A stretch of 64,000 nucleotides of DNA from Rhizophagus irregularis (GCF_026210795.1 NC_089449.1:3596001-3660000), one strand, 5' to 3'. Shown: positions 23,800 to 35,279, counted from the first letter of the stretch. Program-made: numbers and translations. Notes: generated by a model from the letters alone, not told the origin.

Positions 23800-24009
23800 A
23801 ATTTCTTAATCTTTATCTTTAATTTCTTTATCTTTATCTTCAATTTCTTTATCTTTATCTTCAATTTCTTAATCTTTTTCTTTAATTTCTTTATCTTTTT
23901 CTTGAATTTCTTTAGATTTTCTTTGAATTTTTTTAGATTTTCCTTGAATTTCTTTATATTTTTCTTGGATTTCTTTAGATCTTCCTTGGATTTCTTTATC
24001 TTTTTCTTG
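23800..24009 (-). repeat. Ten 21-bp tandem repeats encoding heptads on the minus strand
   Basis: Ten consecutive 21-mers, each close to CAAGAAAAAGATAAAGAAAT plus one base, translate on the minus strand as a 7-residue unit QEKDKEI with variants QGRSKEI, QEKYKEI and EDKDKEI. A 7-residue period with Ile at one fixed position is a coiled-coil heptad. Two units (23863-23883 and 23800-23820) carry an in-frame TAA in place of AAA, and no start codon or flanking exon was found. So this is a decayed coding repeat or a coincidental minisatellite. The 116-codon plus-strand ORF over it (23683-24033) is only Phe/Ile read-through. Confidence 0.85.
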
Positions 24010-24245
24010 GATTACATTGCTTTTTTCTTCTAAAGTTTCACTTTAACAAAAATTCCCTTTTTCACAAAAAATTCCTTGTACATCTTTTCAAAAAATTTAA
24101 TTACATTTTTAATAAATTCAAATCATTTTTCTAATACATATAATTATCAAAATTATATTATCAATTTTTATCTTTTTTAATTTTAACAATCATTATCATT
24201 ATTTTTTTTTATTTATTTATTCTTTTTTATCTTAACATCATTTCC

Positions 24246-24345
24246 TTAATTTGAAGTTTCAGGTCGTTCTAACTCGAAATATTGATTTCTCAAATTATAA
24301 TGACCATTATCAATTGTGTACTTTGCTAAATTACATACAATACAT
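24246..24345 (-). pseudogene. Decayed copy of the short membrane-protein gene at 25962
   Basis: On the minus strand this reads CNLAKYTIDNGHYNLRNQYF and then diverges to a stop at 24246, matching CNLAKYTIDDGHYDLELD in the paralogue. A 4-bp insertion shifts the frame just before the motif, and the foldback element at 24349-24437 lies where the hydrophobic N-terminal coding part should be. Confidence 0.65.
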
Positions 24346-24348
24346 AAA

Positions 24349-24437
24349 TAATAGTTATTGGATAGGGGGGTTGAAATATCACCAAACTGCGAAGCAGTTC
24401 GGAATATATTTTAACCCCCCTACCCAATAACTAATAA
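24349..24437. repeat. Foldback element, ~33-bp arms
   Basis: The left arm ATAGTTATTGGATAGGGGGG and following TTGAAATAT pair with the right arm ATATTTTAACCCCCC TACCCAATAACT, with few mismatches. Inside lies a second perfect palindrome, AACTGCGAAGCAGTT. No obvious target duplication. Confidence 0.8.
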
Positions 24438-25009
24438 CTGTGTTATTATGCAGACGTCCAAGATCATGTTCCATATGAAAAGCATAGTAAAATCAAATCT
24501 CATGCAACAATAATATTGGTCCCATTATATTTTCCTAACCCTATTATTAATTATTATACTATACATAGATACAATAACATAACGATAAATAAATCATTGT
24601 CTTTATTCTCTTTTAATTTTGGGCTCGTATTTCACGTGCCTTTTCAACTGGCGAAGGCATTACTATTAAAAAATCCGAAAATTTAAAAGTTTGATAACTT
24701 TACATTTAATTAACATTTTAGCATTTGAAAAATATAAAAATTCAAATAAACACTCTATAATTTGAAAGATAATGTAGCAGTTTCACTTTTTTGAAAAACA
24801 CTAAGGAGAAAATTCTTTTTAGAAAAAACAAACTGTCACATGAAAGAAACAATGTTGGGGTGTCAATGATAGGAAGAATTTAATTTTATGGAAGTATAAA
24901 AACATATCAATTGAGTATGGAATTTATTATAAGACGGAGTTAACCTATAGTTTAATCAGAAAAATCTTTAATAGTAAAATTTATAGGCGTCCACATATAG
25001 TTTATGGTC

Positions 25010-26100
25010 ATAATCTGGTTAGTACTTACCTTTGACTTTATATTTTTCCTTGAATTTCAAATTCGTATCTTATTGATATCCAAAATGACTTCATTTCCTG
25101 TAATAATTATGTAGTTGATAGTGCATATTCAAATCTGAAATCTCGAATATCAAAATTTCAAATTCTTTTACTACAATAATTTCTTGAATTATCAGCTTTA
25201 CGTGAGTTTCGATTGATTTATTTTTTATTTGGCCAAATAAATCATCTTTATTTCATTAATTATTAGTATAGATTCCGTGCAATTAATTTATTAGTTTGTT
25301 TTGTGATCAAAGTTTGAATATACTATTTACCTACATTCATTATGTATTTGTATTAAACATTCGTTTATTGATATCGGATTATTCCAATTTTTTTTTTTAC
25401 GTTGGAGTATTTATCATTAATGTTTTTTGTAAAACTATTTGATAAATTATTTTTATCGATTTCATTCATTTTTTAATTTGATTAAAAGTTGTTTTTCTTA
25501 ACCTATCCAGTATCCACCCATCAATTTGTTGTCGATTAGATTAGTTTGTAATTTTTCAAAATTCAAATAACATTTAATAAATTTAAAAATTTAGTAACAT
25601 TTAGAAGTTCACTAACATTTTTAAAATTAAATACATCTTTTTTAAAAAACACATGTTTATAAAAAATTAAATGCATCTTTTTAAAAAATCTTTCTTTTAA
25701 AAAAATTACACATTTTTTAAAAAACTAAACATTTTTTCCACAAAATTTGGTTTTTCCAATTTTTTCCAACAAAATTTGGGCTTTCCAATTTTTCCTGCGT
25801 TTTCCCAACAAAAATTGGTTTTTCCAATTTTCCCAACAAAACCAATTTTTCCTGAGTATTCCCAACAAAAAATTGGTTTTTCCAATTTTTCCTGAGTATT
25901 CCCACAAAAATTGGTTTTTTTAAATCATCATCATTATTATAATTTATTTACTTATTCTTTTTTATCTTAATATCGTTTCCTTAATTTGAAGTTTCAGAAC
26001 GTACTGACTCGAAATATCGAGTTCTAAATCATAATGGCCATCATCAATTGTGTACTTTGCTAAATTACAATACATAATTATAATTAACAGAAATGATAAC
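25010..26100. repeat. Segmental duplication, copy 2
   Basis: Direct-orientation copy of blocks from 22240-24350 (25010-25555, 25600-25700, 25930-26090). Copy 2 keeps an open short gene (25962-26198) where copy 1 is decayed. Confidence 0.8.
25738..25915. repeat. 39-bp minisatellite
   Basis: About four units of TTGGTTTTTCCAATTTTTCC followed by TGAGTATTCCCAACAAAAA. Since 39 is a multiple of 3, reading frames stay open through it, which explains the two minus-strand ORFs of ~60 codons here; I do not count these as genes. Confidence 0.75.
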
Positions 26101-26198
26101 ATAATACCATTATCAAATTTCTCACTATTATTACATACGATAGCTAAAGAGACAATCGTAGTAAAATTGTTAATTATGTTATTTATTAGATGTACCAT
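25962..26198 (-). CDS. Short membrane protein of the KYxID-Y-E family
   Basis: A 78-aa ORF. Two hydrophobic stretches are visible: residues ~5-22, and ~33-48 (IMLSFLLIIIMYCNLA). They are followed at once by the family motif KYTIDDGHYDLELD, then LKLQIKETI. No known domain is recognised. The minus-strand sequence TTATAAAATAAATAGCC lies 46-62 nt upstream of the ATG and is a good TATA region. Lies in the better-preserved copy of a segmental duplication. The internal Met at the start of the second hydrophobic stretch could be the real start, but the TATA spacing favours the first ATG. Topology and function are unknown. Confidence 0.55.
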   Translation of the reverse strand: MVHLINNIINNFTTIVSLAIVCNNSEKFDNGIMLSFLLIIIMYCNLAKYTIDDGHYDLELDISSQYVLKLQIKETILR

Positions 26199-26243
26199 TG
26201 TTACAAAATAAAACTGAAACCTAGTAAAAAAGAATTAGAATAT

Positions 26244-26260
26244 GGCTATTTATTTTATAA
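26244..26260 (-). promoter_or_regulatory. TATA region of the short gene at 25962-26198
   Basis: Minus-strand TTATAAAATAAATAGCC, resembling the TATATAAATAGCC of the gene at 50408. Confidence 0.55.
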
Positions 26261-26357
26261 TAAAAATTCTTAGTTCCACCGGAAATTGTATATCAGGGGC
26301 GAAAAGGATGTGACACGTGTGATCACTGTGATGAAGATATGTTGAGAACAGTTTGAG

Positions 26358-26591
26358 GATTTACTGTATAATCCCGCACCCGTGGTGTAACCGAGGTGAT
26401 GTTTATTGTCACATGTCACGTGACCGTGAGGAACGCGTTGTTTATATTTATCTCAGCGACTTAGAATTTTTTTTGCAGTCTGATCTCTATTTGTCACACC
26501 TTATTTGTCACACCTTGGACGGGTTGGGACGGGTTTCTGTTACTAAAAATAGTAAAGCCCGGTTACACCACGGGTGTGGGATTACTGCTCC
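26358..26591. mobile_element. 234-bp hAT-like MITE with 8-bp target duplication
   Basis: Subterminal inverted repeats AATCCCGCACCCGTGGTGTA / TTACACCACGGGTGTGGGATT lie near both ends. An exact 8-bp direct repeat, AGTTTGAG, flanks the element (26350-26357 and 26592-26599), as expected for hAT insertion. The interior has the shared blocks also seen at 10476-10680. The 81-codon ORF that spans the element is accidental. Confidence 0.85.
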
Positions 26592-26599
26592 AGTTTGAG

Positions 26600-28700
26600 A
26601 ACCATATGAAAATCATTAAAAATATTGTTATATTAAATTACTATAAATTAATTTTTATGAGGGGTGTGTCACAAGCATTTCTTACACTATGAATTTATCC
26701 TAGGTCCTTCATTGATTGACTTTATCAAGCATCCGTAAAAGGATTTAAAAAAAAAAGCCGTAATTATACTCATTAATATTTTTAAAAATGGTAGGAATTC
26801 TATGTTGTAGGTTTGTAAATACCTGTACTTCGGAGAACACGTTGGTGATTCCTGTGAAGTTAGAGTGAATTTAAGTTTGAAGAATACAGTGAATTTAACA
26901 TCAAATTTTATATTGATTTTACAAAATAACGGAATTTTGTTACGAGAAACAAGTTAAAATTCGAATTATTTTGATAATGAAAGCAATACACAAAAAGGAG
27001 GATCCCCTGAACAAATGGCTTATTTCAGGGGTATTTTTAAAAAATTTCTAAACTACATACCCCTATTTTTTAGCTAACTAACAATCCAAATTTAATGAAA
27101 ATTTATACCTTTAAGTTCGTCTTAATGAGAGAAATCCAATGATAATAATTTTATTTTTCTAGCTTTAATATTTACTGAGATACAATACGGAGTGATTTTT
27201 TAACTGACATAGATAAGAGTCCTCAAAAAGGGTATAGAATTAATTAAATGTTTTTAATTTATTTATTTAAAAGTTCATCTAAATATTGTAATAATTAGAA
27301 ATTATTTTTCATCAATATTCAAATCATTTTTAACGTCTTTCCTTCAAAAATGTTCAAGAATTACTCTTTATGAATATTGTATTTGTTAACCAATAAATAT
27401 TTATCTAAATATGATTTATTTTTTTATAAGTTTTTCTTTTGTATATTAATTTTCTTTTTATATATTTTTATAAAATAATTTTTATTTTGTTTAATATAAA
27501 AGAATCTAATTAAAAAACTTAGTAAGTTATAGTATTTAAATTTTATGATTTTTGAAATAAAATTTCAAGTGATAAATTGGAAAAAAAAACCTTTTTGAAT
27601 TAAAAATACAAATATTATACTAGTAATTGAATACGTGCTGTAGAAACCCCACAATATTTTTACTAGCAAAATAGCGATGAATACAGTATATAATATTTCT
27701 TCAATTAAAGTAGCTGTTTCAGCAATTTATCATTATTTAAATCAGTGTTCTTTCATATTAAATTGTAATTTAAATATTTAACCAATTCTGACAGGTTTAT
27801 TCAGGGAAATTAAATATTTAACAGATTTTAGACAAGTTGAAAAAAAAAATAATGGTGCTAATGGATTGTTTAACGGAAAAATTCAAAGAGATTGACTGAT
27901 GGTAGAAGATTTTATACTTGATAAAGGTTATTGATATACTATTAGAATTACATAATTAATCCATTTGGATTATAATAATAATACAAAAAAGAATAAGGGA
28001 TTTTTATTATGATTAAAGAAAGTTAGAAATTTCCTTGAAATTTTTTGATTTCATTTACACATCTTACACTTTTATATTTATCTTCATGTGAATCATGATT
28101 CATAAAATTTACGCGAATTATTACAAGAAATTTATTCTATCAATATTTAGTTGACTTGATTGATAGCGGAATTTTACAATGGGTTAATTTGAAAATTAAT
28201 ATTGCAGATACCTAAAAGTATTTTACATTTTAAGTATATTTTCATTTTTCTGATATTACACATCACAATTGCTAAATCTAAATATTAGAATATAACCCAA
28301 GCTAATAATAAACGTGTTTTTACAGGATTTGCCTAAACTATCTTGAGCCTCAAGAACTTACTTAACTATTCCATCAATCTAAAACGTTCCTGGTTGTCGG
28401 TAAGCCGTAGAACATTAAAAAAGCATTAGTATTGGCCCCCTTTATAGTAAGAAACGAACAAATAAGGCTAGTATACTGTTAAAAGTCTCAGAACATTTGT
28501 GGGAAAGTTGGTCGGCAATTGATTCTTTCTCGAACACTTTGTACACATGAAGATTGCACGCCTCTAAAATATGGAAAATCAAAATTTGCATTTAGTTACT
28601 TTGGTAAAAGTTACTTATATAGTTGAAAAGGATATACAATTCTTGAACATTATTGGTCATGGTATTTAGGAAAGTCTGCATTCAACTCTGATTTGTCGCA
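26600..28700. other. AT-rich intergenic DNA, no gene recognised
   Basis: Only one item stands out: at 26687-26745 a copy of a dispersed block (AAGCATCCGTAAAAGGATTT) that is also seen near 29232, 35762 and 49496. Confidence 0.45.
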
Positions 28701-28707
28701 TAGTATT

Positions 28708-29216
28708 GAGAGTTGTCTCGATATAACGAAGTAGGCGTCCGGGCCGATCAGGCCTTCGTTATGAGAATGCTATAACAGATAACGAATTATTGGAAAAATT
28801 TGGTATAATTCAGTAAAATAGAGGAAAATCAAAACATAAGCATTTGTAGAACATGAAAGCAAAGGAAAATTTAAAACATAAATAATCTATCTTTGATAAA
28901 ATGAATTAAAAGTGGTAAAATTGCTTATTTGAGAAAAATTTCATAAAACCAGCATCAAACTGCCCTTTATATTAAATTTATCTTGCAAAAATCTTTGTTA
29001 TAATAAAAAAAAAAATTCGTTTTAAAAGAAATTCGTTATAAAAGGGTCACTTACATCTGTGAATTTATAAGTTCAACGTTTTACACTTATACTGCATTTT
29101 ATTAGTAAAATTCGGTGTAACAATTTTTTTTTATATGATTAAATGCGTACCACACTAAAGATGCGTTATATCGTGAAATTCGTTATATTAAAATTCGTTA
29201 TAGAAAGGGCTGACTG
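28708..29216. mobile_element. Pogo/Tigger-like remnant
   Basis: The right end, read inwards, is CAGTCAGCCCTTTCTATAAC GAA next to TA, a typical pogo-type terminus. The left end (GTCTCGATATAACGAAG) matches only its inner half. The word ATTCGTTATA or close variants recurs about five times inside, close to the right end. No transposase ORF. Confidence 0.45.
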
Positions 29217-29889
29217 TAGGCATCGATGAAACCAAGCACCTGTGAAAGGATATAATTTTCATACAATGCATCATGATTATAACTGATAAAAATATATCCT
29301 GATATTTAGGCATATATTTGCTTCTTTAATCAGAGAAAATCTTCAACATTTATATAATCTCCAAGTTGTTTAGAATAAATTAAGGTTACTTTGAAGGACA
29401 TGGGTAATTTCTGTGATTTTTTGAACTACAACAAAAATATGTTGGGTAATTACAGTATAAATTACCCGCTCAATTTTAGGCGTAGCCGCGTAGTAGCTTT
29501 TTAAATTATTATTTAATTATTTAATTACTATTTGAGGCTATACAACATATGTTTGTACAACAATCGTATTTCGCCATTTGTTATAGTTACATCACGTGCT
29601 AATTACTGCGATTGCTACTGAAAGAACAAAAAAAAAAGCCTCTAGGTTAAACTAAACCAAACATTTGTTGGAATGCTGCAACATCAAACGTGTTAATATT
29701 CAATACAGATCAAAGAAAGGCACGATGATTACAAATGACATACCTTAATACCGATATTTCTTTTCCACAGGTAAATAATTCTGTTTTCGGCTAATGTTTG
29801 TTACTTTTTTTTTGTTTTTTTGGCTAACCTTTCTATTTTTTTTTCCTTTTTTTTTGGTTTATTAGTCATCCATTCAACCTTCGAAGTCT
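29217..29889. other. Intergenic, with a short dispersed block
   Basis: 29232-29267 contains GAAAGGATATAATTTTCATA, shared with 35776 and 49510. 29434-29457 is a small inverted repeat (GGGTAATT...AATTACCC). No gene seen. Confidence 0.4.
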
Positions 29890-31730
29890 AGTTAATGAAT
29901 ATCAGGATCATTTGAAATGGGCAGCCTTCTTTGACAGAGGAGAATTTTTGTATGAATGAATTGTTTATACTGATTCTGAAGAGACGGAGGATTTGTTTGA
30001 GCTAAAAATTGAATTTAAAATCTGGATTGATAATTTCGCAAAAAAAAAGGGATTCAATTTTAAGGTTAGGACTAGTCGGATGAAATATATAATATTACTT
30101 ACGAATGATCAAGATCAGGCGTCCATAATCCACAGATATCTAGCGACGAAATGCAACTTCATAGCGTACACAATGTCCTTTGTTACTTGTCCTAAATCAA
30201 GTAACATTGTTAAGATAAATTCGTTTGCAGATAACCATAACCATACTCTTACCTCAAGTATACAAGAAATAACTCCAAGATTTCAGAAGTTAATTACGGA
30301 AATGTTGTTTGACATAGAAAAATATGTCATACAAGGACGAATGGATTCAGATCTATTTATCCATTACTTAAACATGATTGTCCTAACTATACTATCTATA
30401 AAAAGGATTTATATAATGCGATATATCAATTTTGGGCAACCACACTTAGAACCTACTTCAAGAAAGTTAAATCATTTATTGTGGATGCCACCATCACAAT
30501 GAACAGTTCCATGATTTAGTAATTTAGATACACATCAAACACAAACAGATTCCGAATGATGCATTGTGTTGTTGCTGTGATAGATAATCAATTTAAGACA
30601 AGGATCGCGACTTCTGCAATTATAGAAGAAGAAACATTAGAACCTTTTGATCCATTTTTGATTTAGTGCGATCAAGGAAATCTATCCCAATACGAACCAC
30701 TTGTTATGTATCTTCCATATCGATTTAAATCTTCGTAAAAATTTAAAGGGGCAAATTCGGAACTCGTTTTGAGGAATTTGGCACAAATTTTATGCTTGTA
30801 GAAATTCTTTATGTAAGGAATTATTTGAATCTTGATGGATGCAGCTACTTGTTCAATATCTTGAATCAACTAAATATATAACAGAAACTTTTAGTAAAAA
30901 AATCATGGGTTATCTCATGGATACGTAATAAATTTACGGGTGATGTGCAAGCACACAAAGAATCGAATTCATTAGTAAGTAAATACATGATAAAAGTTGA
31001 TCAGTCTACTTCTTTATGCAATTTGATGGTTAACATTAATGATTATGTTAAAGGGGAAGGACAATCGAAAAATTCAAAATTGATCGTAATGCTAATGTTA
31101 TATAATAGATTATTTGGTCGGGTAGATGACATTATCAATCGATATGCTATGATATTAACTATGTAATGGATTGGCATCAATTATTAGAAGTAAGTTGACG
31201 AATCAAATTTATTCTTTATTTTTGGTTTATAAATCAATATTAATAAATCATTGATTCAGCTACCACCTCGCTGGTATCTTGAGCCTAATAACAAACAAGA
31301 AAACTTATACAACAGATGTCGGCCGTTATATTACGTTCTAATCCCAAAGAAAATATCTAATCCTAATAGTACTTTTAAACAGAACTGTTTGGATTATCAA
31401 AAAATATTATTGATTCAGCCATTAAAGCTGATATATGTTGAGAGCTATATGATATAATGTACAGAAAAAATTATGACAACTAATGATAATGTTATTGATG
31501 TTACCGGTTTGTTACCAATTCTAATATATCACTAGGCATAAAGGGTACCCACCAAAAAGGTTAAATCTAGGGTGCAAACAGATATTAAGGGATAGCACAC
31601 ATACTACAACAGACAACAAAGAAAATGCTGACGATAATGGCAACACCAAAGGACATGAGTATGGAAAGATTGTAAAGTGCAAACAGTACGGTCATTATGC
31701 TAAAACTTGTCAGACTTTGATGCTTTAGAA
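29890..31730 (+). pseudogene. Decayed MULE transposase with FAR1-like domain
   Basis: Reading across several frames gives the order of a FAR1/MULE transposase. 29990-30300 has an N-terminal FAR1-like region with KCNFIAYTMSF and ADNHNHTL (the C...HNH zinc ligands). ~30460-30650 has DATITMNS and NRFRMMHCVVAVIDN, resembling the DDE region. ~30945-31166 has AHKESNSLVSKYMIKVDQST, like the MULE C-terminal region. 31640-31729 is a CCHC zinc knuckle, CKQYGHYAKTC. Several stops and frame changes show that it is dead. Known role of the family: cut-and-paste transposition of Mutator-like elements. No terminal inverted repeats were located. Confidence 0.75.
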
Positions 31731-31746
31731 TTTTCATTAGGTTTGT

Positions 31747-31870
31747 TGCTAGGTATCTTTAGGGTTTGTCTTTAGGTTTCTTTAGATTTCTTTATTTGTT
31801 AGGTTGGGCTTCGTTATTTCTTTAGGTATCGTAAGTTCGCTTGGGGTTTTTTCTTTATTCATTAATCATT
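31747..31870 (+). repeat. TTTAGG/GGTTT-type low-complexity tract
   Basis: Irregular TTTAGGTTTCTTTAG-like words following the MULE remnant. No gene. Confidence 0.45.
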
Positions 31871-31919
31871 AGTTTTCTTTAAGGTTATTCGTTGGTTGGA
31901 TTTATTAGTCATTTTTATT

Positions 31920-31990
31920 TTAAAGGTTCTAATCAACCTTATAAAGTTTTGTTGGACTTGCACTTCCAACATTATAACCATGATCGAATT
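31920..31990 (-). pseudogene. Duplicated 3' end of the short gene at 32344
   Basis: The stretch GGTTCTAATCAACCTTATAA to GATC closely matches 32346-32404, the codons for the HDYNIEAQVQQNF end of the neighbouring gene. A 1-bp insertion relative to that gene breaks the motif frame. Confidence 0.7.
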
Positions 31991-32027
31991 CGTTATCATT
32001 TGGGTTTATTAGTCATTTTAATTTTAA

Positions 32028-32300
32028 TTTTAATTTGGGGTTTTAATCAACTTTGGGTTTTTAATTTGGGGTTTTAATCAACTTTGGGTATTTAATTTGG
32101 GGTTTTAATCAACTTTGGGTATTTAATTTGGGGTTTTAATCAACTTTGGGTATTTAATTTGGGGTTTTAATCAACTTTGGGTATTTAATTTGGGGGTTTA
32201 ATCAACTTTGGGTATTTAATTTGGGGTTTTAATCAACTTTGGGTATTTAATTTGGGGGTTTAATCAACTTTGGGTATTTAATTTGGGGTTTTAATCAACC
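32028..32300. repeat. 31-bp minisatellite, about 8.5 copies
   Basis: Units of GGTTTTAATCAACTTTGGGT plus ATTTAATTTGG, almost identical to each other. The core GGTTYTAATCAACYTT also occurs in the two flanking copies of the 3' end of the short gene (31923 and 32345), so the array probably grew out of that sequence. Confidence 0.9.
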
Positions 32301-32343
32301 TTAAAAAGTTGAATTCGTTGTGGGTTTTTTAGTCATTTTAATT

Positions 32344-32535
32344 TTAGGTTCTAATCAACCTTATAAAGTTTTGTTGGACTTGCGCTTCAATATTATAATC
32401 ATGATCGATTATGTGTTTTATCATGTCTGATACAACAATCGATACAGATAATATAAGAAAAATAATAATTATATATAAAATCATAATAAGTATTTTTATT
32501 AAAGAATGAAAAAGTTCCATTGGAGTAAGAGTCAT
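32344..32535 (-). CDS. Short membrane protein of the KYxID-Y-E family
   Basis: 63 aa from the ATG at 32535. Residues ~7-37 are almost wholly hydrophobic (FHSLIKILIMILYIIIIFLI and onward), giving one long membrane segment or two short ones. Then comes KHIIDHDYNIEAQVQQNF, the family motif with a QQ extension, and a short basic tail. The minus-strand TATA box TATAAAAAGG (32604-32613) is ~70 nt upstream, which is why I prefer this start or the Met five residues on (32520) to the more upstream ATGs that keep the frame open. The neighbouring minisatellite begins just past the stop. No known family. Confidence 0.6.
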   Translation of the reverse strand: MTLTPMELFHSLIKILIMILYIIIIFLILSVSIVVSDMIKHIIDHDYNIEAQVQQNFIRLIRT

Positions 32536-32603
32536 AAGGTATAGGAAAAAAAATAGAAAAAAAATTGAATATGTTGATATGTTGAACATGGTAAAATTTC
32601 CAG

Positions 32604-32613
32604 CCTTTTTATA
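32604..32613 (-). promoter_or_regulatory. TATA box of the short gene at 32344-32535
   Basis: TATAAAAAGG on the minus strand, about 69-78 nt before the chosen ATG. Confidence 0.6.
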
Positions 32614-33085
32614 TCGTTTATCTAAGTACAAAAATTTGTGTAATATTAATATTACAACAAATTTTTACCACGTGATTTTTTGGTCATTAGATTTTTCATG
32701 CTTGTGATACAAAAATTTATAATGTAATATCTTTTTTCACATTACATCGAAATGCTATCAAATCTAACCCTAAATTCAACACTTTTAATAATTAAATTCA
32801 TGTACCAGAATTAAAAATATCAATTTTCAATACGTCGTAATTTTCATTATTTACCAACTCTATCCATACCATCCACTTTATCACTCTAGTCGGCAGCTCT
32901 ATTGGATTATGCAGAATGAACAGTGTACGTATGAAGGGTGCAAGTCATCAGATGCTTCAGGGTGGTAAAAGTCTCATATTGTTATTTAAAATATCTGGCG
33001 TATTCATGGTTTTCTATCATATAGTGCTGAATAATCTCTCACTTTCATCACATGATTTTCAAGATTTGAGTCACTAAGGCCATTG

Positions 33086-33345
33086 TTAAGCAAATGAAAT
33101 TGTTCTTCGTAGGACACTTGTTCGTTTTACTGACTGGGAGTCAGTAAGTATAACATTTTCACTAGCACCCAATAATATGTTTTGATGTACATCTCGATGG
33201 AAGACTTTCATATCATAAATACTTCTTAGGTTAAGGAACTGTAAAGCATGACACTTCCAGGTGATGTTCACTTCAAGTACCATCCATGTCAATCATATGT
33301 ACTGTTAAAGATGAACCTGTATCTAAATACTTCTTTAGATGATTT
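33086..33345 (-). pseudogene. Protein kinase remnant
   Basis: An open stretch reads KVFHRDVHQNILLGASENVI, i.e. the kinase catalytic loop H-R-D-x-H-x-x-N, followed by ILTDS where DFG should stand. The part before it (LDTGSSL near 33325) resembles the end of the N-lobe but needs a frame change. The Gly loop and C-lobe were not found. 33.35-34.66 kb shows only unassignable debris. Confidence 0.6.
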
Positions 33346-35279
33346 CTTATAAATTTTGAGTCGATGTATGAAAGTTGATGGTACATCTTTGTGCTTTCAT
33401 TGAAAAAAGACGCAAAACCAATCTTGAAGATGGTCACAGACTCTTATCGAAAGTCATTACATAAAAATAAAACCCAATAATGCAAAGAGTTCACGTAATT
33501 GTTAGTGTTGAATAAGGATGATAATGTAATCTAATAAATGAACTCGTCTTCATCAGCAAACCTTTCTTTTTTTTTACTTCAAGAAACGTTTGTACTAACG
33601 TGGGAATGTAGGCATATCTGATATCCTCCTCATTAAATACGCTGAGATCTGACTTTCGAGGTATGTCTTATTGTGTGATCCTTCACAACAAGATTCTTAT
33701 TCTTTTTCCATTTCGAGAGGCTTTCACCAGTTTATTGAATCAAGTCTGCTGCGTTTGTTGACACCGACCGATTTATGGTTAAAAATTCACAAGATAAAAT
33801 ACTGGTCTTACTGACGAAGTATTCCTGATCGACTCTTTCAAACGAAACATTCTGACAAGCTCTTGCGCGTTTATGGAATCTGAAGAAGAGATTAAGTGTC
33901 AAAACTTAACATCTGGATGTATAATCTTGAATAGGGATAGGTATAGTATTCCTCTCAAGTTAAATCAATACTTCAGAGGCTTTGTTCATAACTATGAATT
34001 TTTTTTCAATAACTTCCAAAGTTTACATATAGAATTCATAGCATTCATAAGTTCATTAACAAAGTAGTAAGTCATGCTGATAAAGCTACCTGACACGGTT
34101 TAGAAAAAATCCCGTAAATATGGTGTACTGAAATTAGATAATGCTTTGTATTAACAAACATACCATTAGACCAAAGAGATTTGTGAGATTCTCCAAGAAA
34201 GCTGAAACAAAATGAGGGAGGATGAAAAATGGTTATCAAAAATTCGCGTTATTAGGTGGTAACAGGATCTACAATAACGCGAATGTATCTTTGATAACAA
34301 CAGAAAAAAAAGCATAAAATTAAATATGGTGTAGATATAGATCGCGTGTAAAAGTGAAGCTTGTTACTTGACTAAATACTTTTCGATTATTTTGGTTGAA
34401 CCGCCTGGTACTCCGAAGTCTGCCGCAATAAGATCAAGGAGGAAATATTGAGTCATCAATATATTGACTCTTGATGATAGTATCTATAGTATCTATATGG
34501 TTATCAATATTTTTCAGCTCTCTTTTTAATTGTTAAGTTTGTTTAAGTTCTTGGAACTTCATCCTCTAAATACTTCAGCTGGCATGTGACAGACATGGTT
34601 TTGTGATTAAAAGGGTAACACGAATAGGTAAATTGGGAAAGTTTTTTTTTGGGAGTCAGAAGTAAAATTTTCTCCGGTTTCGATTCCTGTTGCGCTGTGA
34701 TTTTAATTATACCTTTTTAGCTAATAATAGATTTTTATTCTAATTGATAAAACTTTTACCCATCTTTAAAAAAGAAGAAATGGAAAAAGAAACATAATCT
34801 GTATCTAAACGTGCTAAGTTTTTCATTATTATAATTATTATAATATTTAATGATTTTTATTTAATTCAATTAAATAGTCTATATTAATGCGTAAATATTT
34901 TTTTGTTTAACAAATAAATAATACAAGAAACAACAATACTACATAGTTTTATGGTAAATTAAAACAAAAAAAATAGGAAAAATAATCTGAATTCTGAAAA
35001 TACAATAATACAATTTAAAAAAACAATTAAATAATATACTGTAATTAAAAATATAATAAAGAATAATAATAATACAATTAAAGAATATAGACAAATTTGT
35101 GGACTAAAAATGTCATAAAATTGGTTTTAAATTTCGAAAATAGAAGATATTGCACTTTGGATCGGTAAGTTTCAAAGGCCTCGAAATTTTTTTTTTGATT
35201 TTTTTTCGTTTCTTTTTTTTTTAGGTTTTGTCTTCGATTTCGCGTCAGATATCGTAATTAAAAATTACTGCAATAATTC

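Larger units (their letters stand above)
22240..24350. repeat. Segmental duplication, copy 1
   Basis: Three separate blocks match 25010-26100 in the same order and orientation: 22240-22590 (gttggagtatttatc, ataaattatttttat), 23628-23690 (aacatttagaagttcactaa) and 24237-24345 (caattgtgtactttgctaaa). The intervals between blocks differ in length. Copy 1 contains a 21-bp heptad-coding array and a decayed member of the short protein family. Confidence 0.8.

Noticed and set aside
23683-24033. 116-codon Phe/Ile-rich plus-strand ORF
   Set aside because: It is the opposite strand of a 21-bp tandem repeat; the composition is forced by the repeat.
26353-26598. 81-codon plus-strand ORF
   Set aside because: It coincides with the hAT-like MITE from inverted end to inverted end; the reading frame is accidental.
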